Below are positions 7,485-15,806 of a DNA stretch of 64,000 nt, piece by piece. Location of the stretch: NCBI RefSeq assembly GCF_003054045.1, contig NZ_QBKH01000006.1, positions 186,001 through 250,000 of the forward strand. The letters run 5' to 3'. Within the stretch, counting starts at the first letter, position 1. The number at the start of each line of letters is the position of its first letter. The notes beneath the pieces were generated by a model. It had not been told where the DNA came from. It did not search any database and saw nothing but the letters and a program-made list of their open reading frames with translations. The position numbers were made by a program, and so were the translations under genes. This stretch comes from Sphingobacterium faecium (GTDB lineage Bacteria; Bacteroidota; Bacteroidia; Sphingobacteriales; Sphingobacteriaceae).

Positions 7485-9314
7485 ATGCTACAAGTACAAT
7501 CACTATCATACGAAATTAAAGGACGTTCTATTTTAAGGGAGATTGATATTTCTATTCAAAAAGGAGAGTTTTATGCTATTGTGGGAGCAAATGGTGCAGG
7601 GAAAACATCTTTGCTGCGCATACTTGCATCAGATCTGAAACCTGCTAAAGGAGAGATATGGTTTAAAGGCAAGCCTTTGCGTTCTTATTCATTGAAGGAA
7701 CTCGCTTATTCGAGAGCTTTCTTACACCAATCTAATAGTATGGCGATGGCCTTTACGGTGGAGGAAGTGGTTCGCATGGGACGCTATCATTTAAAAGCAG
7801 TTCAAAAGCAGCATGACCTAGCGATAATGGAGTGCATGCGTATTTGTGAGGTGGATCATCTTGCTGACCGAAAAATCCAACAATTATCGGGAGGAGAGCA
7901 GCAGCGTGTTCATTTTGCTAGGGTATTAGCGCAAGTTTGGGACCAGAAAGATGTGCTCCTTTTATTAGATGAGCCTGTCGCGAGTATGGATATCCAATTT
8001 CAACATCAAACCTTAGCGATTGCGAAGGCATTGACTGCTGTAGGCTTTAGTGTTGTTGCCATCCTACATGAATTGAATCTTGTCGCACAATATGCAGATC
8101 GTGTATTAATGCTTAAATCGGGACGGAAATGGTGGGAGGGAGCTCCTATTGAAGTGCTCAAGCCTGAAAATATATATGCTATATTTGGAGTGCAAACTAA
8201 AGTGAGTACTGATATGGCTACGCTGACACCGTCTGTACAAACTTGTACAGTGCATTATTCAGCAGCAAAATTTAATTCAAATTATAAACATGAATTGGCT
8301 ATGGAATTGAAAGAAAAATACGAAAATTATAAAAAAGATCATCCTAAAGCAAGGATCTATGATTGTGCTAAAGCACTTGCTGTCAGTGAGGCACAGCTTC
8401 TACTGACACAGTTATCAGATGATGTAGTGTTGCTTAAGGACGATATGTGGGCTATTCTGCAAGAATTACCGCGTCTAGGTCATGTGATGGCTCTAACGCG
8501 CAATGATGCATGTGTGCATGAAAGAAAGGGTACTTATCCAGCAGCTGCCAACGAAGGTCATGTGGTGTTGTTTCATAATGATGATATTGACCTACGGGTT
8601 TTTATTCAAAATTGGGCATATGCATTTGCTGTAAAGGTCAAAGATCTATGGAGTATCCAGTTTTTTGATACTTCAGGTTTGGCAGTCCATAAAGTATATT
8701 TGACCAAGGACTCTAATCCGCTTGCTGTGTATGAAGAACTGGTCAATGCTTATCGTGCTGTAGATCAAACCTATTTTACAATCAACATTCCTGCAGTTTT
8801 GAGCGATATCTCCATTCCAGATTCGGAGATTGATATCGATAGTTTTCAATCCGATTGGTTGAATATGAAGGATAGTCATGAATTTTTCGGTATTCTGCGT
8901 AAATATAGCTTACAAAGAACTCAAGCACTGCGATTGGCACCAGCAGGTTTTGCAGAAGAAATGTCTAGTGATAGATTTTCCGAAATCTTAAATGAGGTTT
9001 CTGAACAGCAGGTTCCTGTGATGGTTTTTGTCAGTAACAAAGGTTGTATCCAAATTCATTCGGGGCTGATCTCTAGGCTTGTGACTATGGATAACTGGTT
9101 CAATGTGTTAGATCCACAATTTAATTTGCATCTTAATATGGATGCTATAGACCAAATATGGCTTGTACGGAAGCCATCAACAGATGGTGATGTACATGCA
9201 ATGGAAGTGTATGATAAGCAAGGTAATTTGATCGTACAATTTTTTGGAAAGAGAAAACCTGGTGTACCTGAATTGGAATCATGGCGCTCACTACTACTGG
9301 CGCAAAAGGTATAA
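7485..9314 (+). CDS. hmuV: Fusion: hemin ABC transporter ATPase (HmuV) + heme-degrading/trafficking protein (HmuS/HemS)
   Basis: A single uninterrupted 609-residue frame. Residues 1 to about 245 are a complete HmuV ATPase: Walker A GANGAGKTS (34-42), signature LSGGEQQ (134-140), Walker B LLLLDEP (158-164), and H-loop His195. From about 268 to the end is a complete two-repeat HemS/ChuS/HmuS protein: GHVMALTRNDACVHERKGTY (332-351), FFDTSGLAVHKVYL, GCIQIHSG (520-527), the FNLHL segment and QFFGKRKPGVPELESWR near the C-terminus. By my recollection of E. coli ChuS, the heme-contact Arg100 and axial His193 correspond to Arg371 and His465 here; both are present. Normally these are two separate proteins. 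Fused, incoming heme could be handed directly from the importer to a cytoplasmic binder or degrader. The linker is only about 20-25 residues. Confidence 0.93.
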   Translation: MLQVQSLSYEIKGRSILREIDISIQKGEFYAIVGANGAGKTSLLRILASDLKPAKGEIWFKGKPLRSYSLKELAYSRAFLHQSNSMAMAFTVEEVVRMGRYHLKAVQKQHDLAIMECMRICEVDHLADRKIQQLSGGEQQRVHFARVLAQVWDQKDVLLLLDEPVASMDIQFQHQTLAIAKALTAVGFSVVAILHELNLVAQYADRVLMLKSGRKWWEGAPIEVLKPENIYAIFGVQTKVSTDMATLTPSVQTCTVHYSAAKFNSNYKHELAMELKEKYENYKKDHPKARIYDCAKALAVSEAQLLLTQLSDDVVLLKDDMWAILQELPRLGHVMALTRNDACVHERKGTYPAAANEGHVVLFHNDDIDLRVFIQNWAYAFAVKVKDLWSIQFFDTSGLAVHKVYLTKDSNPLAVYEELVNAYRAVDQTYFTINIPAVLSDISIPDSEIDIDSFQSDWLNMKDSHEFFGILRKYSLQRTQALRLAPAGFAEEMSSDRFSEILNEVSEQQVPVMVFVSNKGCIQIHSGLISRLVTMDNWFNVLDPQFNLHLNMDAIDQIWLVRKPSTDGDVHAMEVYDKQGNLIVQFFGKRKPGVPELESWRSLLLAQKV

Positions 9315-9323
9315 AGAATATAA

Positions 9324-10283
9324 CTAACGGCTTATTTCTGAAGGAAGTAAGCCGTAATATTTTTTAAATGCGTGTGTAAAACTTGCCTGATGTTTGAAAC
9401 CCACGATGGTGCTCACTTCATACATGTTTTTGTTTTCATTTAAAATCAAACGCTTTGCCTCTTCCATGCGGATACGCGTGATGTAATTGTAAATGGTCGT
9501 CCCGAAATGTTGTTTAAATCCATTTCGGAGTTTAAATTCATTCAATAACACTAATTTTGATAGTTGTTTGTGTGTCGGGGGATTAACAAAACTATTCCGA
9601 AGGATGCGTTGTGCCTCTTCCAGTTTTTGAACATCTTCGATCTTTAAAAGATCAGTTAGCTTATCACTGATGAAACTGAATTGCTCAAATTGAAGCATGA
9701 TTAATTCCAATATACGTGCATTGACGAATATCTGTTTCAATTCATTCTTATTTGTCGTGGTACGAATACTATCAATGATACCCTTCATTTCTGTGGTGAC
9801 AAAAAGGTCTTCTTCGACAATAGAGATTACTTTTCTTTCTTTCATTTTCTCTTTGAACTCTACATGCAGCGGAGTATGTATGCTGATCATATTCTGATAG
9901 AGCTCTGGTGTCATGATGACCATAAAATAGAGAAAATCCTGATTGGTCTGAATCGGGTGTTCTTCGTAAAGAGATGGAATATAACGGATGTTGTGTTTAC
10001 TGAACGTAAACCCGTGTGCAGATTCTGATTTGCTCAGGATAAATTGACTCACTACAGCTTCTCCTTCTATCTCTGAAATGATATCAACCGGTGCCGAAAC
10101 ACGCATATCTGCACAGAGCACAAATAGACCTCTGCTGAGGATCTGATACGTACTGATATTGATCGGACTTTTATTGATTGCAATGTGCTTTTCGGATAAA
10201 ATGGTATTGATAGAGCTTATTTCAGGAAGCTCTTCCCAAAATAGCCACTCATTATGTTGTTTTATCTTTGCCTTTATAATCAT
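9324..10283 (-). CDS. AraC-family transcriptional regulator, probable heme/iron regulator
   Basis: A 319-residue protein. The N-terminal part (about 1-200) is an unassigned sensor domain of the type found in PchR-like siderophore regulators. The C-terminal double helix-turn-helix (about 220-319) includes LSKLVLLNEFKLRNGFKQHF and the AraC signature segment VSTIVGFKHQASFTHAFKKY. ATG start at 10283. It is convergent with the heme ABC operon, its stop only 9 nt from the fusion gene's stop. Proximity makes control of both heme operons likely but unproven. Known relatives are activated by the iron ligand taken up by neighbouring genes. Confidence 0.85.
   Translation of the reverse strand: MIIKAKIKQHNEWLFWEELPEISSINTILSEKHIAINKSPINISTYQILSRGLFVLCADMRVSAPVDIISEIEGEAVVSQFILSKSESAHGFTFSKHNIRYIPSLYEEHPIQTNQDFLYFMVIMTPELYQNMISIHTPLHVEFKEKMKERKVISIVEEDLFVTTEMKGIIDSIRTTTNKNELKQIFVNARILELIMLQFEQFSFISDKLTDLLKIEDVQKLEEAQRILRNSFVNPPTHKQLSKLVLLNEFKLRNGFKQHFGTTIYNYITRIRMEEAKRLILNENKNMYEVSTIVGFKHQASFTHAFKKYYGLLPSEISR
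9327..9366 (+). terminator. Terminator of the heme ABC operon, overlapping the 3' end of the AraC gene
   Basis: Stem ACGGCTTA (9327-9334) / TAAGCCGT (9348-9355) with a 13-nt loop, then AATATTTTTT on the plus strand. It starts 13 nt after the fusion gene's stop and lies inside the last codons of the convergent regulator gene. Confidence 0.7.
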
Positions 10284-10510
10284 ACCTAATCACAAATATA
10301 CACTATTTATAATAAATCTAAATTAATTTATTGAAATGAGACCTTTAGATGACGAGCAATTATTCTATTTTAAAAAACAGGTTAATTGAAATGCAAGCAG
10401 ATGTTTATGAATAAGATAATTAGCTTATAGTCTATGAATCTAAGTGTCATGTCGGGCAATAACTTGGTTAATCTACTCTATTTTAATATCTTTTAAATTA
10501 AAAAAATGTA

Positions 10511-10518
10511 TATATTTG
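10511..10518 (+). promoter_or_regulatory. -7 promoter element for the polyamine operon
   Basis: TATATTTG fits the Bacteroidota consensus TAnnTTTG exactly and lies 29 nt upstream of the speD start codon. The -33 region is T-rich but has no clear TTG. Confidence 0.5.
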
Positions 10519-10546
10519 CCGCCATAGCCGAGAACCATTTTTAGAA

Positions 10547-10906
10547 ATGAACGAACAGTATAAGCCAGGAACCCATCAATTATTAACACTACAGGTGAAT
10601 GATGTTGATCTGTTAACCAATATGTCGAATTTTTTGGATTTTACAATACATCAAATAAATGATCATGGTTTGAAAATTGTTGGAATCTCATCTCATGAAT
10701 TTGACAGTAAAGGGTTCACAGTAGCTATATGTTTGATGGAATCACATATCTGTATCCATACATGGCCTGAGTTTTCGCAGCTTACACTAGATATTTATTT
10801 ATGTAATTATCTCAAGGATAATACGGATAAAGTACTTGAGCTTGGAGAGATTTTTAAGCATTATTTTGATGCTTTAGTATTGAATGAAACCATTGTTAAC
10901 CGGTAG
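10547..10906 (+). CDS. speD: S-adenosylmethionine decarboxylase (SpeD-like, prokaryotic class)
   Basis: A 119-residue protein, the length of the short class 1b proenzymes. The self-cleavage site is ESHICIHTWPE (65-75): cleavage before Ser66 would create the pyruvoyl cofactor. His71 and Cys86 sit at the same spacing from it (+5 and +20) as His68 and Cys83 from Ser63 in the Thermotoga enzyme. The product, decarboxylated AdoMet, is the aminopropyl donor for spermidine synthesis. First gene of a five-gene operon. The stop is 3 nt before the DUF4178-like gene, and a SpeE-like gene follows two genes later, so donor and transferase are made together. Identification is strong; use of the product for envelope polyamines is inferred. 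Confidence 0.9.
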   Translation: MNEQYKPGTHQLLTLQVNDVDLLTNMSNFLDFTIHQINDHGLKIVGISSHEFDSKGFTVAICLMESHICIHTWPEFSQLTLDIYLCNYLKDNTDKVLELGEIFKHYFDALVLNETIVNR

Positions 10907-10909
10907 TTT

Positions 10910-12316
10910 ATGCTTATCATTTGTCCGAAATGTAACATTCGACATAATTTTGAGGTTGAAGTTGTAGATTATAAAGGTTTTGTTTGTTCTAATTGCGGAA
11001 GTTATTATAAAGGTGAAGATCATACGACCTGGAGTTTTGTTAAAGTTTTTCCGAAGCCTGAATATATTTTATGGGCTAGCTTAGGGGAACGGATTAGAGA
11101 AAAGAAAAACGAGTATGTGGTTATTACCAAAATACAACGGGTTAATCTAGATGGGGAGTATAGTAATGAATATGTAGGCCTCAGTGCCAAAAACAATGAA
11201 ATTTACTGGAGTGATGGACCTGATTATGCGGCTATTCTACATTCGGTTGGACTGCCAGAAATAAAATCAGTAAAGGAAGATCGGCTTAAATTACAGACGA
11301 GGACTTATGTTTTAAAATATCAGGATTCTCTCGAGGTTGTATACGCGGAAGGGTTTGTCTTTGAAGATCTAGATGCAAGATCTCAAGCTAATACTTATGT
11401 CAATAGTATCAATGAAGATCGTTTTGTTTCGCATGAAATTATTGATAACGTGAACGAGTACTATAGTGGAACATATCAAAATCAAGAAGACTATTTTCAA
11501 ACCTTTCAATATTATAATGAATATCTAGGCCGGAAGAAAAAAACGAGCTATATCTTTAATGTATTGGCTATTGTTTTTATTATCCTTATCGGTTTAGGAT
11601 TTTTGGTAATAAACAGGTCCAATATTCAGGAGTATTACTATCAATTTGATCAAAAATTTACCTCTTCAAAATTGAATAATGAATACATTGGGGAGTCTTT
11701 TAGTGTCAATGGCGGTGAACCACAAAAATTAACTTTTCAAGGAATTTCAGATGTTAATGCTCCCAATGTGCATCTTCGGATCAAGTTGGTTAATGAACTT
11801 ACCAATCAAATACAGGAAACAGCACTATTGCAGCATCATTATAATGAAGTCAATCATGCTTGCGGTATTTCGGTGAGTTTTTGTAAAGTAGAGCCCGGCA
11901 CCTATCACATGGTATTTGAAACCTACTCAACTAATAAGAGTGCTGTTTTAGTATATCTAAATGAAGACTACAAGATTACTTTTGGAGGTGTAGATTACTG
12001 GGGCTTAATTATTACTTACGTTTTGCTTGTATTATTGGTCTTGTGGATCAGAAATTCATTGTTAGGACTTGGAAAAGATAGCCTTATGTTTGTCAATAAA
12101 GAAATTAATTATTTAACGGTATTGAATTATAAAGGCTTTGGATCCTGGTTCGTGATCTTGTTTGGATTATCTTTAGGCTTACAGTACTATAATAAATATA
12201 TCAAAACTTGTACAACATCTTATCAAGTAAATACAGTGGAAGATAATACCTATACCGGATCTCGGTATCATTATTATCGACCAACATATTCGGATTATGG
12301 TTCTAGTCACAAATAA
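10910..12316 (+). CDS. DUF4178-like zinc-ribbon membrane protein
   Basis: A 468-residue protein. The N-terminal zinc ribbon has CPKC at 5-8 and CSNC at 26-29. A soluble domain follows (about 40-210) that I assign tentatively to DUF4178. Then come a membrane helix at about 219-238 (YIFNVLAIVFIILIGLGFLV), a beta-rich extracytoplasmic segment (about 240-365), two further helices (about 367-385 and 415-432), and a Tyr/Ser/Thr-rich tail. Its biochemical role is unknown. DUF4178 proteins recur beside DUF350 proteins and SpeD/SpeE homologues in diverse bacteria, which is the main clue. It is 3 nt after speD and 14 nt before the DUF350 gene. Confidence 0.75.
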   Translation: MLIICPKCNIRHNFEVEVVDYKGFVCSNCGSYYKGEDHTTWSFVKVFPKPEYILWASLGERIREKKNEYVVITKIQRVNLDGEYSNEYVGLSAKNNEIYWSDGPDYAAILHSVGLPEIKSVKEDRLKLQTRTYVLKYQDSLEVVYAEGFVFEDLDARSQANTYVNSINEDRFVSHEIIDNVNEYYSGTYQNQEDYFQTFQYYNEYLGRKKKTSYIFNVLAIVFIILIGLGFLVINRSNIQEYYYQFDQKFTSSKLNNEYIGESFSVNGGEPQKLTFQGISDVNAPNVHLRIKLVNELTNQIQETALLQHHYNEVNHACGISVSFCKVEPGTYHMVFETYSTNKSAVLVYLNEDYKITFGGVDYWGLIITYVLLVLLVLWIRNSLLGLGKDSLMFVNKEINYLTVLNYKGFGSWFVILFGLSLGLQYYNKYIKTCTTSYQVNTVEDNTYTGSRYHYYRPTYSDYGSSHK

Positions 12317-12330
12317 AAATATATAGTCAT

Positions 12331-12549
12331 ATGAATTATGAAATCTTTTACAAAGGAATAGCGGCATCGATTGTCTATTCTATAATCGGAATTGTCGTTT
12401 TTATATTTGCTTATTGGGTTATAGAGAGGTTAACACCTGAAAAATCATGGCAAGAAATCGTTAAAAACAAAAATATTGCATTAGCGATTGTTTTTGCTGC
12501 ATTCATTCTAGGCATATCGATTATTATTGCGGCAGCTATTCATGGATAA
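12331..12549 (+). CDS. DUF350-type small membrane protein (single unit)
   Basis: A 72-residue protein with two hydrophobic helices (about 8-29 and 48-69) joined by the segment ERLTPEKSWQEIVKNKNIAL. The pattern 'LTP...W.EIV..KN.ALAIV.AAFILGI.IIIAAAI' is characteristic of DUF350. Many family members carry two such units (about 130 residues, four helices; E. coli YjfL is one), so this copy is half-length and may work as a dimer. Its stop overlaps the start of the next gene (ATGGATAA, 8 nt), implying translational coupling to the SpeE-like protein. Function unknown. Confidence 0.8.
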   Translation: MNYEIFYKGIAASIVYSIIGIVVFIFAYWVIERLTPEKSWQEIVKNKNIALAIVFAAFILGISIIIAAAIHG

Positions 12550-14056
12550 AAAAAAGAATCTGCCCATTTTTCTGCTGATATCTGTTTTCATAATTGCTAC
12601 ATGTGGCCTTATTTATGAGCTGGTTGCAGGTGCATTAGCTAGTTATTTGTTAGGAGATTCTGTAAAACAATTTTCATTTATTATTGGGACCTATCTTTTT
12701 GCGATGGGCGTGGGTTCGTTTTTTGCTAAGTTTATTGTTAAAAATCTGTTAGACCGATTTATAGATATCGAGTTGTTGATTGGAATAATTGGTGGAACTA
12801 GTTCTGTTATTTTATTTCTGTTATTTCAACAAGTTGAACACTTCCAGTTGATCTTATATCTTTTTGTTTTTTTAACAGGTTGTCTTAGCGGAATGGAAAT
12901 ACCGCTGTTAATGAATATTTTAAAAGATCGTGTCAACTTTAGAGACTTGGTTTCTAATGTCTTCACTTTTGACTATATCGGTGCTCTTATTGCCTCTGTA
13001 TTATTCCCAATACTACTCATTCCGAAACTTGGGGTAATGGGGACATCTTTATTTTTTGGAATTATCAATGTTACTGTTGGCATATTTCTCTCTTTTTATT
13101 TGAGTAAGCAACTTAAAAATCCAATTATTCTTAAAATAAAGTCACTTGTATGCTTTATTATTTTGATTGGTTTGTTTTTTTACTCAAATGAACTGTTAAA
13201 ATATTCCGAGAATCAGCTATACAGTACCAATGTTATATATAAACACTCTACACCATATCAACGTATTGTACTGACTGAGGCAAAAGGAGAATATCAACTG
13301 TTTTTAAATAATAATCTCCAATTCAATACAAAGGACGAATATCGATATCATGAAACGTTGGTCCATCCAGCGATGTCTATTGCTAAAAGTCCAAAGAAAG
13401 TACTTGTTTTAGGAGGGGGTGACGGGCTCGCAGTAAGAGAAATTTTAAAATATTCTTCTGTAGAAAAAGTAGTGCTTGTCGATCTGGATGAGGGGATGAC
13501 AAAATTGTTCCAGACAAATGAACTGTTGAGAAAGCATAATGCTAATGCATTGAACAATGCTCGTGTTGAGGTTATCAATATGGATGCGTTTCTTTGGGTG
13601 AAGGAAGCAAAAGATAAATTTGATGTGATGATTATCGATTTTCCTGATCCATCTAATTATAGTTTGGGAAAACTCTATACAAACAATTTTTACAAAAGCC
13701 TATATCCACTTATGGAGCCGCAATGTATCGTTTCTGTTCAAACAACATCTCCATATTTTGCACCAAAATCTTATTGGTGCATTTATGAGACTATCGCATC
13801 TGTTTTTCCGAATAATTTGGCCTATCATACTTATGTTCCTTCTTTTGGCGAATGGGGATTTAACCTCTTCTCACCCGATATGAGAGTCAATTTTAATCGC
13901 GTAAACCAGCGTGTTCCAAATTTGAAGTATTATAATTATAATCTTCAGAAAATGACCGATTTTCCAGCTGATATGAAAGCCGTAGATGTGGAAATAAATC
14001 GTTTAGATAATCAGATTTTAGTACGGTATTTTGATGAGGAGTGGAGTAAAATATAA
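12542..14056 (+). CDS. Membrane-embedded polyamine aminopropyltransferase-like protein (SpeE-like)
   Basis: A 504-residue protein from the ATG at 12542. Residues 1 to about 215 hold some six or more membrane helices. From about 225 comes a spermidine-synthase-type domain: substrate-side segment LFLNNNLQFNTKDEYRYHE (253-271), AdoMet-binding GGGDG (291-295), acidic strand end VDLD (313-316) and IDFPDP (365-370) in place of the usual DSTDP. Spermidine synthases transfer the aminopropyl group of decarboxylated AdoMet to putrescine, and SpeD in the same operon supplies that donor. The membrane half suggests the product is made at, or delivered through, the inner membrane. The last 23 nt overlap the next gene. 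Substrate (putrescine, spermidine or another amine) cannot be told from sequence. Confidence 0.87.
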   Translation: MDKKKNLPIFLLISVFIIATCGLIYELVAGALASYLLGDSVKQFSFIIGTYLFAMGVGSFFAKFIVKNLLDRFIDIELLIGIIGGTSSVILFLLFQQVEHFQLILYLFVFLTGCLSGMEIPLLMNILKDRVNFRDLVSNVFTFDYIGALIASVLFPILLIPKLGVMGTSLFFGIINVTVGIFLSFYLSKQLKNPIILKIKSLVCFIILIGLFFYSNELLKYSENQLYSTNVIYKHSTPYQRIVLTEAKGEYQLFLNNNLQFNTKDEYRYHETLVHPAMSIAKSPKKVLVLGGGDGLAVREILKYSSVEKVVLVDLDEGMTKLFQTNELLRKHNANALNNARVEVINMDAFLWVKEAKDKFDVMIIDFPDPSNYSLGKLYTNNFYKSLYPLMEPQCIVSVQTTSPYFAPKSYWCIYETIASVFPNNLAYHTYVPSFGEWGFNLFSPDMRVNFNRVNQRVPNLKYYNYNLQKMTDFPADMKAVDVEINRLDNQILVRYFDEEWSKI

Positions 14057-15653
14057 AGAATCCAGGCGATCATTTGTTAAAAATAGTATTTTACTGACGT
14101 TAGGAAGCTATCTTTTATCTTCCTGTAAAAGGAGAATGAATACTATATTTCTAAAATTAACGGGGACAAACCATATTTTAGGACATAAACTACGGTTTCC
14201 TGATTTTCCAAATATTAGTGAGATACTGGAGGTTCCAGTATTAATTATAGGGGGTGGGATTGCAGGGCTTACAGCCGGATATACATTAAATAAGCGTGGA
14301 GGGAAAGATTTTTTTCTTGTAGAATTAGATGCTGAGACGGGAGGGAATGCAAAGAGTGGAGAAAATAAGTATTCCAAATATCCACTTGGAGCTCATTATT
14401 TACCGCTTCCAAATGCTTCTAATGTTGAGTTGATTGATTTTTTATTTGATGTAGGAGTTGTAATTGGCCGAGATGACAATGGCAATCCAATTTTTGACGA
14501 AGAGCAGTTGTCCTTTGCTCCACAGGAACGTTTATTTATCAAAAATTATTGGCAGGAAGGTATTGTACCGCAATATGGAAGTAGTGATGCTGATCAACAG
14601 GAGCTTACCAGGTTTCTGCATAAGATGGAAGAGTTTAAAGCCTTGAAAGATCAAAATGGCCATTATATTTTTAATATTCCAATGTGCTATTCTTCACCTG
14701 AAAAATTTGATTTAGGCCTTGATCAGATAACGATGGAAGAGTGGTTACGAAAAGAAGGTTATACATCGAGCTATCTTCATGAGTATCTTAATTATTGCTG
14801 TAGGGATGACTATGGTACTGGAATAAAATATACCGCTGCATTTGCGGTGATTCACTATTTTGCCGCTCGAAAGCACGATTTTAAAAAATATGAAGATGCT
14901 GTACTTACGTGGCAAGAAGGAAATGGTCGATTAGCCAAGTTATTGGCTGAAAGCTTCGAAAATCAAATTTTGAAACAACATATGGTTTACAAAATAACGG
15001 TAAACGAAAGTAATGTTGAAGTGTTGCTGTTCGATGCGCAGAGAAAGGTGTCAAAAAAAATAATAGCTGAAAAAGTGATTAATTGCTGTCCGCAATATGT
15101 CAACAAGTACCTATTGCCGCAAAGAGTCAAAAATTTTCAACTGCTACAGTATGCTCCCTGGATTGTTGCAACAGTGGTGCTGCATAAATTTCCTTTTGCT
15201 GATGGGGCCAACCTTGCCTGGGAAAACATTATTTTTGGAGCAAAGGGATTAGGGTATGTATATGCACAGCACCAGAGTCTTGGCCAGTTTAAAAGCCCAT
15301 TTGTAATTTCATATTATCATAGTTTGGACGGTACGGATTTAAATGAACAAAGGCGTAAACTGTATAATCAAACTGATGAGCAATGGAAGGAGTTTATTAT
15401 TAAGGATCTTTCAATAGCGCATTTTGGTATTGAAGATGAAATCATTTCGATAGAGATTTTTAGGCATGGCCATGGCATGGTTTCTCCAATTCCTGGTTAT
15501 TTGTCTTCTGAATATAGAAAACAACTGACTTTACCCATTGCTAACAAGATTTTCTTTGCGCATTCTGATTTAAGTGGAATTTCTATTTTTGAAGAAGCTT
15601 TTTATCAGGGAAGGGAGGCTGTATATGATATGCTTGATAATTGGGAAGCATAA
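14034..15653 (+). CDS. Tat-exported FAD-dependent amine-oxidase-like lipoprotein
   Basis: A 539-residue protein from the ATG at 14034. The N-terminus has a twin-arginine motif SRRSFVK (10-16), a hydrophobic stretch and a lipobox LSSC (Cys31), so it should be exported folded by Tat and then lipidated. The FAD-binding Rossmann motif GGGIAGL is at 73-79, with an acidic strand end (LVELDAETGG) after it. The C-terminal segment FFAHSDLSGISIFEEAFYQG is the second FAD contact of flavin amine oxidases and desaturases. As last gene of the SpeD/SpeE-like operon, starting 23 nt inside the previous gene, it may oxidise a polyamine or polyamine-modified partner outside the cytoplasm. Alternatives are a carotenoid- or sterol-desaturase-like enzyme. 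Confidence 0.8.
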   Translation: MRSGVKYKESRRSFVKNSILLTLGSYLLSSCKRRMNTIFLKLTGTNHILGHKLRFPDFPNISEILEVPVLIIGGGIAGLTAGYTLNKRGGKDFFLVELDAETGGNAKSGENKYSKYPLGAHYLPLPNASNVELIDFLFDVGVVIGRDDNGNPIFDEEQLSFAPQERLFIKNYWQEGIVPQYGSSDADQQELTRFLHKMEEFKALKDQNGHYIFNIPMCYSSPEKFDLGLDQITMEEWLRKEGYTSSYLHEYLNYCCRDDYGTGIKYTAAFAVIHYFAARKHDFKKYEDAVLTWQEGNGRLAKLLAESFENQILKQHMVYKITVNESNVEVLLFDAQRKVSKKIIAEKVINCCPQYVNKYLLPQRVKNFQLLQYAPWIVATVVLHKFPFADGANLAWENIIFGAKGLGYVYAQHQSLGQFKSPFVISYYHSLDGTDLNEQRRKLYNQTDEQWKEFIIKDLSIAHFGIEDEIISIEIFRHGHGMVSPIPGYLSSEYRKQLTLPIANKIFFAHSDLSGISIFEEAFYQGREAVYDMLDNWEA

Positions 15654-15806
15654 TGTTCAACATTTTTGAAGATAAAGCAGATCCGTTAAGTATTAAATTT
15701 TTCGTATAGATTTGGTTAAGAAATAGATGAATTCATTATTATAGCTATCTATAGCCTATTGCAATTAATGATTTGATAAAACTCGATGTGAATACTATCT
15801 TTGGCT

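Noticed and set aside
10335..10388. Short frame MRPLDDEQLFYFKKQVN upstream of speD
   Set aside because: Only 17 codons, no promoter or conserved partner; too short to support.
10547..15653. Phage-shock (PspA) or glutathionylspermidine system
   Set aside because: I looked for a PspA-like coiled coil or an ATP-grasp ligase in and around the operon and found neither.
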